The position numbers and the translations under genes were made by a program. Positions 42,371 through 51,154 of a stretch of DNA of 64,000 nt are shown here, piece by piece. How positions within the stretch are numbered: the stretch's first letter is position 1; the number at the start of each line of letters is the position of its first letter. The notes under the pieces are model-generated. The model made no database searches. It was not told the DNA's origin and was given only the letters and a program-made list of their open reading frames with translations. The DNA is from Fen-1308 sp035319125 (GTDB taxonomy: Bacteria > Nitrospirota > Thermodesulfovibrionia > Thermodesulfovibrionales > Dissulfurispiraceae), in contig DATHDG010000012.1 of NCBI GenBank assembly GCA_035319125.1, forward strand, positions 62,001 through 126,000, written 5' to 3'.

Positions 42371-43360
42371 ATGTCGGTAAATAAACGGAGTAGAGTAGAT
42401 ATGTATATGTTTTTTTTCATTGTTTGGCTCTTCGTGATGCCGATGATGATGTGTGGATGCGCTCATCTCAATGAAGGACTCGAAGCAAAAACATACTTTA
42501 AAGAAGCGAATGATTTATTTAGCCAGGGGAGTTACAATGCATCTTTGAGCAAATATGAACAGGTTGCTGCGCAGTTTCCCACTATTGCAGACAGAGCGCT
42601 GTTCGAGATGGGCATCATTTATGCGTATTCCAAAAATGAGCATAAGGACTATGGCAAATCTGAAGAGTGTTTTCAAAAAATTATAAAAGGTTACCCTGAA
42701 AGTGTTTATAGAAAAGACAGTGAGATGATGATATTCCATATTAAAAATGTCTCCATAAAGGATAGGACGATAGGCACGCAGCAAACTCAGTTAGATTCTC
42801 TTAGAAAAGAGTTACAGAGCAAGGAAAATGATATTAATGTCTTGCAGAAAAAGATAGAATCACTTCAGCAGGGCATAAAGAGCAGGGAGAGTGAGATCTC
42901 CGTCTTGCAAAAAGAGGTCTTTATGAACTCCAAGATATCGGCTGATAAGATCCTGGTTGAGAAAAAAGATCGGAGATTGACATTGTTCTCAAGAGGCAAA
43001 GTTCTTAAGGCCTATAAAATAGCTCTTGGTGGGAACCCTAGAGGTCCGAAAGAAAAGCAGGGGGATAATAAAACTCCTGAAGGCATTTATTTCATAGATG
43101 CGAGAAACAATGACAGCAATTATCACATGTCATTACATATTTCATATCCAAATGACAGAGATCGACAGCGAGCAAGAGAACTTGGCGTATCTCCCGGAGG
43201 AGACATCATGATTCATGGCATTAAGAACGGTCTTTCATGGGTTGGCGATCTCCAGTCAACTACGGACTGGACGCGTGGATGTATCGCTGTGACAGATGAC
43301 GAAATAGAAGAGATTGTCAAGCTAGTGCCTAATGGCACAGTTGTTGAGATAAAGCCGTAA
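42371..43360 (+). CDS. L,D-transpeptidase with N-terminal TPR and coiled coil
   Basis: This protein of about 329 residues has a lipobox-like CGC after a hydrophobic segment, a TPR-like helix pair (about 40-110, KEANDLFSQGSYNASLSKYE), a coiled coil (about 135-190) and a C-terminal YkuD domain (about 195-329). The catalytic motif is MIHGIKNG and TRGCIAVTDDE (Cys in RGCIAV). The TTG at 42347 is out of favour; ATG 42371 is the likely start. It is a second, different L,D-transpeptidase after the LysM form. Confidence 0.88.
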   Translation: MSVNKRSRVDMYMFFFIVWLFVMPMMMCGCAHLNEGLEAKTYFKEANDLFSQGSYNASLSKYEQVAAQFPTIADRALFEMGIIYAYSKNEHKDYGKSEECFQKIIKGYPESVYRKDSEMMIFHIKNVSIKDRTIGTQQTQLDSLRKELQSKENDINVLQKKIESLQQGIKSRESEISVLQKEVFMNSKISADKILVEKKDRRLTLFSRGKVLKAYKIALGGNPRGPKEKQGDNKTPEGIYFIDARNNDSNYHMSLHISYPNDRDRQRARELGVSPGGDIMIHGIKNGLSWVGDLQSTTDWTRGCIAVTDDEIEEIVKLVPNGTVVEIKP

Positions 43361-43390
43361 AGTATATCATAAATGGCATATGATTGAAAA

Positions 43391-44017
43391 ATGGAAGAGC
43401 GAAGGGATTTCAATAAGGAAGCCGGCAAATGGGACCAAAATGCCGGAAGAGTCAAATTAGCCAACGACGTAGCCGATGCGATACTTAAGCTTGTAAGCCC
43501 TGACAAAAATATGGATGTACTGGACTTCGGTTGTGGCACCGGTTTGGTTGCGCTTCGTCTTCAGCCGTTTGTTCGATCCGTAACAGGCGTCGATAGTTCT
43601 GAAGGAATGATCAAGACGCTTGTCGGGAAAATTTCAGAACAAAAGCTTGCCAATGTGCGAACCCAATTGGTTGATTTCGAAAGTGGTGAAATGGTGAAAG
43701 GCATGTTCGATCTTGTTGTTAGCAGTATGACTGTACACCACGTTCCCGATATCGGCAGGCTTTTCCGTATTTGGCATGGTCTTCTCAAACCAGGAGGTAG
43801 GATTTGCTTCGCCGACCTGGACGCTGAAGATGGTACGTTTCACAGCGACAATACAGGGGTCTTCCATTTCGGCTTTGATCGTGAAAGCCTGAAAAGACTG
43901 CTTGCTGAATCGGGCTTCCGTGACGTCCACGACACTACTGCGGCAAAGGTAAGCAGGGATATCGAGGGAGGAGCCAAGAAGGAATTTTCGGTGTTCCTGA
44001 TCGATGGAAGAATCTAG
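43391..44017 (+). CDS. Class I SAM-dependent methyltransferase
   Basis: This 208-residue protein has the Rossmann AdoMet site (LDFGCGTGLVALRL, about 44-57; GVDSSEGM, about 67) and motif LVVSSMTVHHVPD. The substrate is unknown. It has no membrane segments and lies 30 bases after the transpeptidase gene. Confidence 0.88.
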   Translation: MEERRDFNKEAGKWDQNAGRVKLANDVADAILKLVSPDKNMDVLDFGCGTGLVALRLQPFVRSVTGVDSSEGMIKTLVGKISEQKLANVRTQLVDFESGEMVKGMFDLVVSSMTVHHVPDIGRLFRIWHGLLKPGGRICFADLDAEDGTFHSDNTGVFHFGFDRESLKRLLAESGFRDVHDTTAAKVSRDIEGGAKKEFSVFLIDGRI

Positions 44018-44226
44018 TTGGCATTGTGCGGTTAATATCGTGAAAGTTGTATAGTCCTTTTCTGATATTTGCAACGATGTTCTACTCGGCAAACCCGCCT
44101 GCGCCTGCCTGGCGGACGAATCCTTTATTTTAAAGTCTTTCCCGGAGTGTTCATTTTTCAGATAGGGCCCCGGTACTTTTTTACGCTTAAGGCTGTTTGT
44201 GTCGCCTTTAGCAACTTCGTTTCTTG

Positions 44227-44778
44227 CTAAAATAGCCCTGACTTGACTCTTACAATATCTCCGGGCTTGAGTTCAACATTCTTGCTGGCATCGCCGTTAA
44301 TTACATCCTTCAGCTTGACCCCGATATTTCCATCTGGTCTGATTATGACAACGCTGTTCTGACTTGCGAATTCGGTGAATCCTCCTGCGCTTAATACTGC
44401 GTCTAAAGCAGTCATGCTCTTCTTATAGGGGAATAACCCAGGATTCTTAACAGCACCGACCACGCTAATATTAAACTTAACACTGTTAATTGCGGTCACT
44501 ATAACGCTAACAGAGGGCGCCTTGATGTACTTTGTATATTCCTTCTCCAGGAGGGTCTTTAGTTGATCAGGAGTCATGCCGCCGGCCTTAATATCCCCTA
44601 TAAGAGGCACAGATATCATGCCGTCCGGTCTGATAGGCATTTGAGGCACGCTAAGCTCAGGGTTGCCCCAAACCGATATGCTTAATACGTCTGTGGGACC
44701 CATGACGAAATCTTCTCCATAAGACTTCCCGGACAGCAGTACAATAAGGGCAACTAGAAACATAGTAAATCTTTTCAT
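44227..44778 (-). CDS. Polysaccharide biosynthesis/export protein (Wza-like, short)
   Basis: This protein of about 183 residues has a signal peptide (to about SYG), a Poly_export domain (YVMGPTDVLSISVWGNPELS, about 25-100) and one SLBB domain (about 103-175, GAVKNPGLFPYKKSMTALDAVLSAGG). Wza itself is about 380 residues with more SLBB domains, so this is a short form. ATG 44778 (SD GGAGAAG) was preferred to an upstream start. Confidence 0.87.
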   Translation of the reverse strand: MKRFTMFLVALIVLLSGKSYGEDFVMGPTDVLSISVWGNPELSVPQMPIRPDGMISVPLIGDIKAGGMTPDQLKTLLEKEYTKYIKAPSVSVIVTAINSVKFNISVVGAVKNPGLFPYKKSMTALDAVLSAGGFTEFASQNSVVIIRPDGNIGVKLKDVINGDASKNVELKPGDIVRVKSGLF

Positions 44779-44862
44779 GGCTTCTCCTATCATGGCTATT
44801 ATTTGTTCCTAACCACCTTAATGAATCTTCAATATTCTTAAATACTATCAAAACGCATCGAC

Positions 44863-45036
44863 TTATTCAATGATGTTCCGCATACTCATACTGCGGATCA
44901 CTTCTTTTTTGTCAGTTTGTGCAAAAAAATCCTCAATGCTCCCAATAGCTGGCTGCGCTTTCTGAGGCGCCTTGCGCAGAGGATTTCCCCAAAAGTGTGT
45001 CCTGTTCTTCTGCCACGATGCGTCGATAAATCCCAT
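44863..45036 (-). CDS. 57-residue protein coupled to miaA
   Basis: ATG 45036 overlaps the miaA stop as TAATG. The protein reads MGFIDASWQKNRTHFWGNPL near the start and SIEDFFAQTDKKEVIRSMSM near the end. No family recognised and too short for a domain. Tight overlap with miaA and a plausible amphipathic C-terminal helix favour translation. Confidence 0.5.
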   Translation of the reverse strand: MGFIDASWQKNRTHFWGNPLRKAPQKAQPAIGSIEDFFAQTDKKEVIRSMSMRNIIE

Positions 45037-46001
45037 TAAATCCTCGTTATCCTGCCGATTGCGGCTGCTATTTTCTCAAATATTGCTCCGCTGTCATGAG
45101 TGCCGGTAATGTCTATCCACTCGATAGCTTCCTCCTTCCTGAACCACGTGAACTGGCGTTTGGCATAATTGCGCGAGCGTTGTTTGATCAACTCGACGGC
45201 ATTCTGCATGGACAGGTCGCCTCTCAGATGCAGTATCAGTTCTTTATATCCGATGGCCTGCAACGACGACAATTCCGACTCCCTGATTTCAGCGCCTCCT
45301 CGCCTGAGCGCTTCCGCATCGATAAGCTGAAGGACATTTTTCACTTCGTCCACAAGTCCCATTTCGAACATCTCATTCACCCGGCGGTCGATCATTTCAT
45401 ACAGTTCTTTTCTGTCCCGCGTGAGGCCGATCTTGATGAAATCGCAGGACAGTTTCTCCGTATGATCCGCCTGCATCTCGGACATCGTCTTGCTGCCGGT
45501 AAGGCATACCTCCAGCGCACGCACTGTTCTCCTTACGTCGGCAGGGGTGATAGCTGCGGCTGCGCTGGGATCGACCGATTGCAACTGTCGATAGAGCGAT
45601 CCGGGTTCGGCGCTCTCTTTTTGCAGTAATTCATCCCTCAAGTCCTTGTCTGCAGATGGTCCATGAAATATTCCCCTTGTCATAGCCTTTATATATAGTC
45701 CAGTTCCTCCCACGACAAGCGGGACGATGTTCTTCTTATGAAGCGAGGCAAAGATTTTTCTCACCTCTTCGATATACCGACCTGTGCTGTAAGTTTCCCA
45801 TGGCTCCACGATGTCGATCATGTGGTGCCTGACTTGCGCCAATTCATCGGGTGAAGGCTTGGCGGTACCGATGTCCATGTGTCTATAAATCTGCATTGAA
45901 TCGGCACTTACAATCTCAGTGCGGAGCGTCCGCGCAAGGAACAGCGAAGCGGCAGTTTTGCCTGCGCCGGTAGGACCGAGGATTACTATGGCACTATTCA
46001 T
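45036..46001 (-). CDS. miaA: tRNA dimethylallyltransferase MiaA
   Basis: This 321-residue enzyme adds the isopentenyl group to A37 of tRNAs reading UNN codons. The P-loop GPTGAGKTAASL (about 8-19), DSMQIYRHMDIGTAKP (about 35-50), the DIVEPWETYSTGRY block and QFTWFRKEEAIEW (about 283) are standard. Divergent from leuB. Confidence 0.96.
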   Translation of the reverse strand: MNSAIVILGPTGAGKTAASLFLARTLRTEIVSADSMQIYRHMDIGTAKPSPDELAQVRHHMIDIVEPWETYSTGRYIEEVRKIFASLHKKNIVPLVVGGTGLYIKAMTRGIFHGPSADKDLRDELLQKESAEPGSLYRQLQSVDPSAAAAITPADVRRTVRALEVCLTGSKTMSEMQADHTEKLSCDFIKIGLTRDRKELYEMIDRRVNEMFEMGLVDEVKNVLQLIDAEALRRGGAEIRESELSSLQAIGYKELILHLRGDLSMQNAVELIKQRSRNYAKRQFTWFRKEEAIEWIDITGTHDSGAIFEKIAAAIGRITRI

Positions 46002-46089
46002 TGGAATTTACAGGGGTGAAGGTTTATAATAATTGTTCATTATAGCAAACTTGCCGAGTAAAATTTATTTTATATAAAGGAGATCCATT

Positions 46090-47163
46090 ATGGGCAAAAC
46101 ATACAGCATTGCCGTCATCGGAGGAGATGGCACCGGTCCTGAAGTAGTTGCAGAAGGGATCAAAGTTCTTAATGCCGCATCTGCACGTTTTGGCTTCAAG
46201 CTGGATTACCATTACTTTGATTATGGAGGAGACCGATATCTCAAGACCGGCGAGGTGTTGCCGGGGGGTGCTGCCGATGAATTACGAAAATATAACGCCA
46301 TATTTCTCGGTGCAATAGGGCATCCGGATGTAAAGCCGGGCATACTCGAGAAAGGCATACTTCTTAAACTGCGGTTTGAGCTTGATCAATACATAAATCT
46401 TCGACCTGTAAAGCTATATCCCGGCGTTGAATGTCCGCTTAAGGACAAGGGACCGGAGCATATAGATTTCGTTGTAGTGCGTGAGAATACTGAAGGCTTA
46501 TATGCTGGTGCCGGCGGTGTGTTAAAAAAAGGCACTCCTGACGAAGTAGCCATTCAAGAGTCGATAAATACCCGCAAGGGCGTCGAACGTTGTATCAGAT
46601 TTGCCTTTGAATATTGCAAAAAAAGAAACAAGGGGAATAAACTCACTTTGTGCGGAAAAACTAATGTCCTGACCTTTGCCTTTGATCTCTGGGAACGCAC
46701 ATTCTATGAGGTGGCCAGAGAGTATTCAATGGTTAAGACTGATTATGCTCATGTTGATGCAACGACAATGTGGTTCGTCAAGAACCCCGAGTGGTTCGAC
46801 GTAATCGTTACGGATAATATGTTTGGCGATATTATTACTGACCTCGGCGCAATGATCCAGGGCGGTATGGGTATTGCGGCGGGAGGTAATATCAACCCTG
46901 AAGGCGTTTCAATGTTCGAGCCTATAGGAGGATCTGCCCCTAAATATACCGGAAAGAAGATCATTAATCCACTCGCCGCTATATGCGCAGGTGGAATGAT
47001 GTTGGAATACCTTGGGGAAGATGCTGCAGGCAGGGTAATCGAAAAGGCAGTTATGGAAGTCACCGGCAAACATCTTAAGAGCCTTGCCGCTGGCAAGATG
47101 GGATATTCGACGACTGAAGTCGGCGATCTAGTAGCAAAGTTGGCAACTGAAATCAAGGAGTAG
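46090..47163 (+). CDS. leuB: 3-isopropylmalate dehydrogenase (or close beta-decarboxylating dehydrogenase)
   Basis: This 357-residue enzyme has IGGDGTGPEVV (about 9), the LRFELDQYINLRPVKL substrate block (about 95), VVRENTEGLYAG, and TDNMFGDIITDLGAMI and FEPIGGSAPKYTGK metal/NAD segments. It matches LeuB more than isocitrate dehydrogenase, but homoisocitrate or tartrate-type members share the fold. SD AAGGAG before ATG 46090. leuC and leuD are absent; the next gene is asd. Confidence 0.9.
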   Translation: MGKTYSIAVIGGDGTGPEVVAEGIKVLNAASARFGFKLDYHYFDYGGDRYLKTGEVLPGGAADELRKYNAIFLGAIGHPDVKPGILEKGILLKLRFELDQYINLRPVKLYPGVECPLKDKGPEHIDFVVVRENTEGLYAGAGGVLKKGTPDEVAIQESINTRKGVERCIRFAFEYCKKRNKGNKLTLCGKTNVLTFAFDLWERTFYEVAREYSMVKTDYAHVDATTMWFVKNPEWFDVIVTDNMFGDIITDLGAMIQGGMGIAAGGNINPEGVSMFEPIGGSAPKYTGKKIINPLAAICAGGMMLEYLGEDAAGRVIEKAVMEVTGKHLKSLAAGKMGYSTTEVGDLVAKLATEIKE

Positions 47164-47166
47164 CCT

Positions 47167-48180
47167 GTGTTGCAGAAGAAAGAAAAATATATTGTTGCTG
47201 TAGTGGGTGCTACTGGAGCAGTTGGCAATGAGATGATTGCAACTTTGGAACAGCGCAATTTCCCTGTTAAGAAGCTGAGGCTTTTTGCCTCTGATAAGTC
47301 AGAAGGCAGGTTGCTTGATTACAGAGGAAAAAAGATTAAAGTTGAAGCCATAGATGAGAATTCTTTCAAGGGTATCGACATCGCACTTTTCTCTGCCGGC
47401 GCCGAAAGGTCCAAGAATTGGGCACCCGTCGCCGCAAGATCAGGATGTGTAGTTATAGATAATTCCAGCCAGTGGAGGATGGATCGTGATGTTCCGCTCG
47501 TCGTGCCTGAAGTAAATCCGCATGACCTTTCCTGGCATAAAGGCATAATAGCAAACCCTAACTGTTCTACCATCCAGATGGTTGTCGCCCTGAAGCCGAT
47601 TCATGACGCGGCCAGGATCATGAGGGTTGTTGTCACTACTTTTCAGGCCGTATCAGGCACAGGCAAGAAAGCGATGGATGAACTTATGCAACAGACGGCG
47701 GACCTGATGAATTTCAGGAATGTCCAGTGCAATGTTTATCCTTATCAGATAGCTTTCAACGTGCTGCCGCAGATTGATAAATTCCTTGACAACGGGTATA
47801 CGAAAGAAGAGATGAAGATGGTCAACGAGACCAGAAAGATCATGGGCGATGATTCCATCAGGGTTACTGCAACTACAGTGAGAGTTCCGGTGTTCAGGGG
47901 ACACTCTGAGTCGGTAAATATCGAGACTGAGAGAAAACTCACTGCAAATCAGGTAAGAGAGGTTCTTGCTGCGGCGCCCGGTATTGTTGTTTTCGACTCG
48001 CCTGAAAAAAGCATCTATCCATTGCCTTTAAATTGTGACGGAAGGGATGAGGTGTTTGTCGGGCGAATACGTGAAGATGAGTCCATAGACAACGGGATCA
48101 ATATGTGGATAGTGTCAGACAATCTCAGAAAGGGTGCTGCGCTGAACGCGGTTCAGATAGCTGAGGTTTTGATCAAATAG
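47167..48180 (+). CDS. asd: Aspartate-semialdehyde dehydrogenase
   Basis: This 337-residue NADPH-dependent enzyme makes aspartate semialdehyde for lysine, threonine, methionine and diaminopimelate. NADP site VGATGAVGNEM (about 12-22), catalytic Cys in NPNCSTIQM (about 130), His in FRGHSESV. The start is GTG 47167, with the SD (AAGGAG) inside the leuB end; no ATG is available. Confidence 0.95.
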   Translation: MLQKKEKYIVAVVGATGAVGNEMIATLEQRNFPVKKLRLFASDKSEGRLLDYRGKKIKVEAIDENSFKGIDIALFSAGAERSKNWAPVAARSGCVVIDNSSQWRMDRDVPLVVPEVNPHDLSWHKGIIANPNCSTIQMVVALKPIHDAARIMRVVVTTFQAVSGTGKKAMDELMQQTADLMNFRNVQCNVYPYQIAFNVLPQIDKFLDNGYTKEEMKMVNETRKIMGDDSIRVTATTVRVPVFRGHSESVNIETERKLTANQVREVLAAAPGIVVFDSPEKSIYPLPLNCDGRDEVFVGRIREDESIDNGINMWIVSDNLRKGAALNAVQIAEVLIK

Positions 48181-48225
48181 GCAAAGGGTTTCAGCCTGAT
48201 ATAAAGATTCTAAGCGGAGGCGACT

Positions 48226-49380
48226 ATGTCGACTAAGAAGAGATACTTTTTTACTTCAGAATCAGTTACGGAGGGTCATCCGGACAAGATTGCAGACCAG
48301 ATATCTGATGCTATTCTCGATACTATCCTGGGCAAGGACCCCTATTCGAGAGTTGCCTGCGAAACGCTTGTAACAACCGGCCTCGCATTTGTTGCAGGCG
48401 AGATCACAACAACGACTTATGTCGATATCCCAACGATAGTACGCGAGACTATAAAAGACATCGGCTATACGCGCGCCAAATACGGATTTGATTATGAGAC
48501 CTGCGCGGTAATCACATCCATTCACGAGCAGTCACCTGATATAGCTATGGGCGTTGATCCCGGCGGCGCGGGAGATCAAGGTCTGATGTTCGGCTTTGCA
48601 TGCAATGAAACACCGGAACTGATGCCGACTTCCATCATGCTTGCGCATAAGCTCGCCAGACGGTTGTCCGATTGCCGTAAAGAGGACATTCTCGGCTATC
48701 TCAGGCCTGACGGCAAGACCCAGGTGACGATCGAATATGAAGACTTCAAGCCTTTGAGGGTAGATACAATAGTCATCTCATCTCAGCACAGTCCTGACAT
48801 TACACTCAAAGAAATGCGGGAAGATATAATCGAGAAGGTAATTAAGCCTGTTATTCCGAAGGAGCTCTTGGACGAGGAGAGGATAACGTATCATATTAAT
48901 CCGACTGGAAGGTTTGTTGTAGGCGGTCCGATGGGCGACACTGGACTGACTGGAAGAAAGATTATAGTCGACACATATGGCGGTGTCGGCAGCCACGGAG
49001 GGGGTTGTTTCTCCGGTAAGGACGGGACAAAGGTTGATCGGTCGGGATCATATATGGGCAGATATATCGCAAAAAATCTTGTAGCCGCAGGTATCGCAGA
49101 AAGACTTGAGGTGCAAATTGCTTATGCGATCGGGGTCCCGGACCCTGTGTCGATTTTTATCGATTCATTTGGAACCGGCAAGGTGCCGGATGCCAGGATT
49201 GTCTCGCTTATCAGAGAACACTTTTCACTCACACCTAAGTCTATTATTGAGACATTAGATCTGAGGCGTCCGATTTTCAAGAAAACGGCAGCCTACGGCC
49301 ACTTCGGAAGAACTGAACCGGAATTTACCTGGGAACGCACAGACAAGGCAGACGCACTGAAGAAAGCGGCTGGATTATAA
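48226..49380 (+). CDS. metK: S-adenosylmethionine synthetase
   Basis: This 384-residue enzyme forms AdoMet from methionine and ATP. Conserved: SVTEGHPDKIADQISDA (about 11-27), GAGDQGLMFGFACNE (about 117), VGGPMGDTGLTGRKIIVDTYGG and GGGCFSGKDGTKVDRS (about 262). Forms the activated-methyl unit with ahcY, 31 bases later. Confidence 0.97.
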   Translation: MSTKKRYFFTSESVTEGHPDKIADQISDAILDTILGKDPYSRVACETLVTTGLAFVAGEITTTTYVDIPTIVRETIKDIGYTRAKYGFDYETCAVITSIHEQSPDIAMGVDPGGAGDQGLMFGFACNETPELMPTSIMLAHKLARRLSDCRKEDILGYLRPDGKTQVTIEYEDFKPLRVDTIVISSQHSPDITLKEMREDIIEKVIKPVIPKELLDEERITYHINPTGRFVVGGPMGDTGLTGRKIIVDTYGGVGSHGGGCFSGKDGTKVDRSGSYMGRYIAKNLVAAGIAERLEVQIAYAIGVPDPVSIFIDSFGTGKVPDARIVSLIREHFSLTPKSIIETLDLRRPIFKKTAAYGHFGRTEPEFTWERTDKADALKKAAGL

Positions 49381-49411
49381 ATTTCACGATTTCACGGAGC
49401 ATGGAGGACAG

Positions 49412-50671
49412 ATGGCAAAGTATGACGTAAAGGATATTAATCTTGCTAAGAAGGGGAAACTTCGCATTGAATGGGCAGCTCAAGAAATGCCTGTACTTAA
49501 GAGCATTTCAGAGCGCTTTGCCAAAGAGAAGCCGCTGCATGGCATACGAGTAGTTGCATGCCTGCATGTTACTACGGAAACCGCGTCCCTTATGGACACG
49601 CTCAAGGCAGGAGGCGCCCAAATAGCGCTTTGCGCATCGAATCCGCTTAGCACGCAGGATGACGTAGCCGCATCATTGGCAAAGAATTCCAGTATTTCAG
49701 TGTACGCTATAAAGGGTGAAGACACCCGGACGTATTACCGGCATATAAAAGATGCTCTCTCTGTCAAGCCGCATATAACTATGGATGACGGAGCTGATGT
49801 CGTATCAACACTGCATAAGGAAGAGCAGGCCATGCTCAGGAACGTCATTGGTGGAACCGAGGAAACAACTACCGGGGTTATCAGATTGAAGGCGATGGCA
49901 GCTGATGGGGCGCTAAAATATCCTATCATTGCGGTTAATGACGCATATACCAAGCATCTTTTCGACAATCGTTACGGCACTGGCCAAAGCACTATGGACG
50001 GCATCATACGCGCAACGAACAGGCTTATAGCCGGTTCGGTTTTTGTTGTTGCAGGATACGGTTGGTGCGGCAGAGGCGTTGCAATGAGGGCCAAGGGATT
50101 AGGTGCACGCGTGATTGTCACTGAGATCGATCCGCTTAAGGCTCTTGAGGCCACGATGGACGGTTTTGAACTCATGCCCATCAAAGAAGCTGCTAAGATC
50201 GGTGATATTTTCGTCACAGCTACGGGCAACATAAGCGTTATCTCAAAGGCATGTTTTCATTTGATGAAAGACGGCGCTATTGTAGCAAACACCGGTCATT
50301 TCAATGTCGAGATCGATATAGAAGCTCTCAAGCTTATGTCTAAAGCGCAACGAGTAATAAGGGATTTCGTTGAGGAATATACTTTGAAGAACGGCCGCAG
50401 GATTTACTTGCTGGGTGAAGGACGCTTGATAAATCTGGCAGCTGCCGAAGGGCATCCGTCTGCGGTCATGGACATGAGCTTTGCAAATCAGGCTCTTTGC
50501 GCTGAATACATGGTAAAAAATGCGAAAAAACTGCGGAACACCGTATATGGTGTTCCCGAGATTATAGACAAGGAAATAGCTAGGCTGAAATTGAAAGCCA
50601 TGGGCTTGAATATTGATACTTTAACTCCGGAACAGAGGAAATACCTGAAAAGCTGGGAGATGGGCACATAG
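49412..50671 (+). CDS. ahcY: S-adenosylhomocysteine hydrolase
   Basis: This 419-residue enzyme splits AdoHcy to adenosine and homocysteine. NAD-binding AGYGWCGRGVAMRAKGLGA (about 215-233), CLHVTTETASLMDTL (about 50), ETTTGVIRL and the AAAEGHPSAVMDMSFANQAL C-terminal block are typical. SD-like GGAGGA before ATG 49412. It ends the operon at a strong terminator. Confidence 0.97.
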   Translation: MAKYDVKDINLAKKGKLRIEWAAQEMPVLKSISERFAKEKPLHGIRVVACLHVTTETASLMDTLKAGGAQIALCASNPLSTQDDVAASLAKNSSISVYAIKGEDTRTYYRHIKDALSVKPHITMDDGADVVSTLHKEEQAMLRNVIGGTEETTTGVIRLKAMAADGALKYPIIAVNDAYTKHLFDNRYGTGQSTMDGIIRATNRLIAGSVFVVAGYGWCGRGVAMRAKGLGARVIVTEIDPLKALEATMDGFELMPIKEAAKIGDIFVTATGNISVISKACFHLMKDGAIVANTGHFNVEIDIEALKLMSKAQRVIRDFVEEYTLKNGRRIYLLGEGRLINLAAAEGHPSAVMDMSFANQALCAEYMVKNAKKLRNTVYGVPEIIDKEIARLKLKAMGLNIDTLTPEQRKYLKSWEMGT

Positions 50672-50697
50672 GTATCTGCTGATCATAGGGTTAAGCG

Positions 50698-50721
50698 GGG
50701 GCCTGTAACGGCCCCTTTTTT
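50698..50721 (+). terminator. Rho-independent terminator after ahcY
   Basis: GGGGCC (50698..50703), loop TGTAAC, GGCCCC (50710..50715), then TTTTTT: a perfect textbook terminator, about 27 bases past the ahcY stop. Confidence 0.95.
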
Positions 50722-51154
50722 GTGTTATTCCTCTTGAAATACCATTAATGGCTTGAAATAAAAACAATGGATGAAATCTTATATCAAGACAAAGATTCTT
50801 GCACAACTATGGAAGGCTCAGATATAAATCTTTGAATGTATTTGCGCACTGAATTGCTTCACAATTGTTCACAATCCCTTCATAACGGGTTCACATTAAT
50901 TTGTTATTTTGCATTCATGGGAAGAAGAAAGGTGAACTCGGCATAAAGGATGAATTTGCGTTGAATCGTATGCAAAAAATTACTAAAATAAAAGTGCTGC
51001 CAATCAAAGGCAAGCCTGGCAGCCCCGGCCCTTATAATGAATCAATTTTGCAGAAGATAAGTGAAGCGAGGCTTATAATGTATTGGGGAGAGATGCAAAA
51101 TTCAAGCAAGACTTTAACGGTAATAATTACAAACAACTGACAGGAGGTAAATAC
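50722..51154. other. 433-bp leader/promoter region of degP
   Basis: No known gene is convincing here. It holds three TTCACAAT-type direct repeats (50858..50897) and a possible short upstream ORF (MGRRKVNSA, ATG 50917). A longer frame at 50901..51140 has no SD and an odd composition, so it is not annotated. Confidence 0.45.
50858..50897 (+). promoter_or_regulatory. Three direct repeats TTCACAAT/TTCACATT upstream of degP
   Basis: Copies start at 50858, 50868 and 50890 (spacings 10 and 22). Repeats one or two helical turns apart, all on one face, are typical for OmpR/PhoB/PhoP-family response regulators; the TTCACA core recalls PhoP-type boxes. The regulator is unknown. Confidence 0.45.

Noticed and set aside
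44125..44150. GC-rich patch with repeated GCCTG units between the methyltransferase and export genes
   Set aside because: Too short and degenerate for a repeat call; no gene or terminator signal.
50901..51140. Plus frame of 79 codons before degP
   Set aside because: Start has no SD, composition is unlike neighbours, and degP's own start with strong SD follows.
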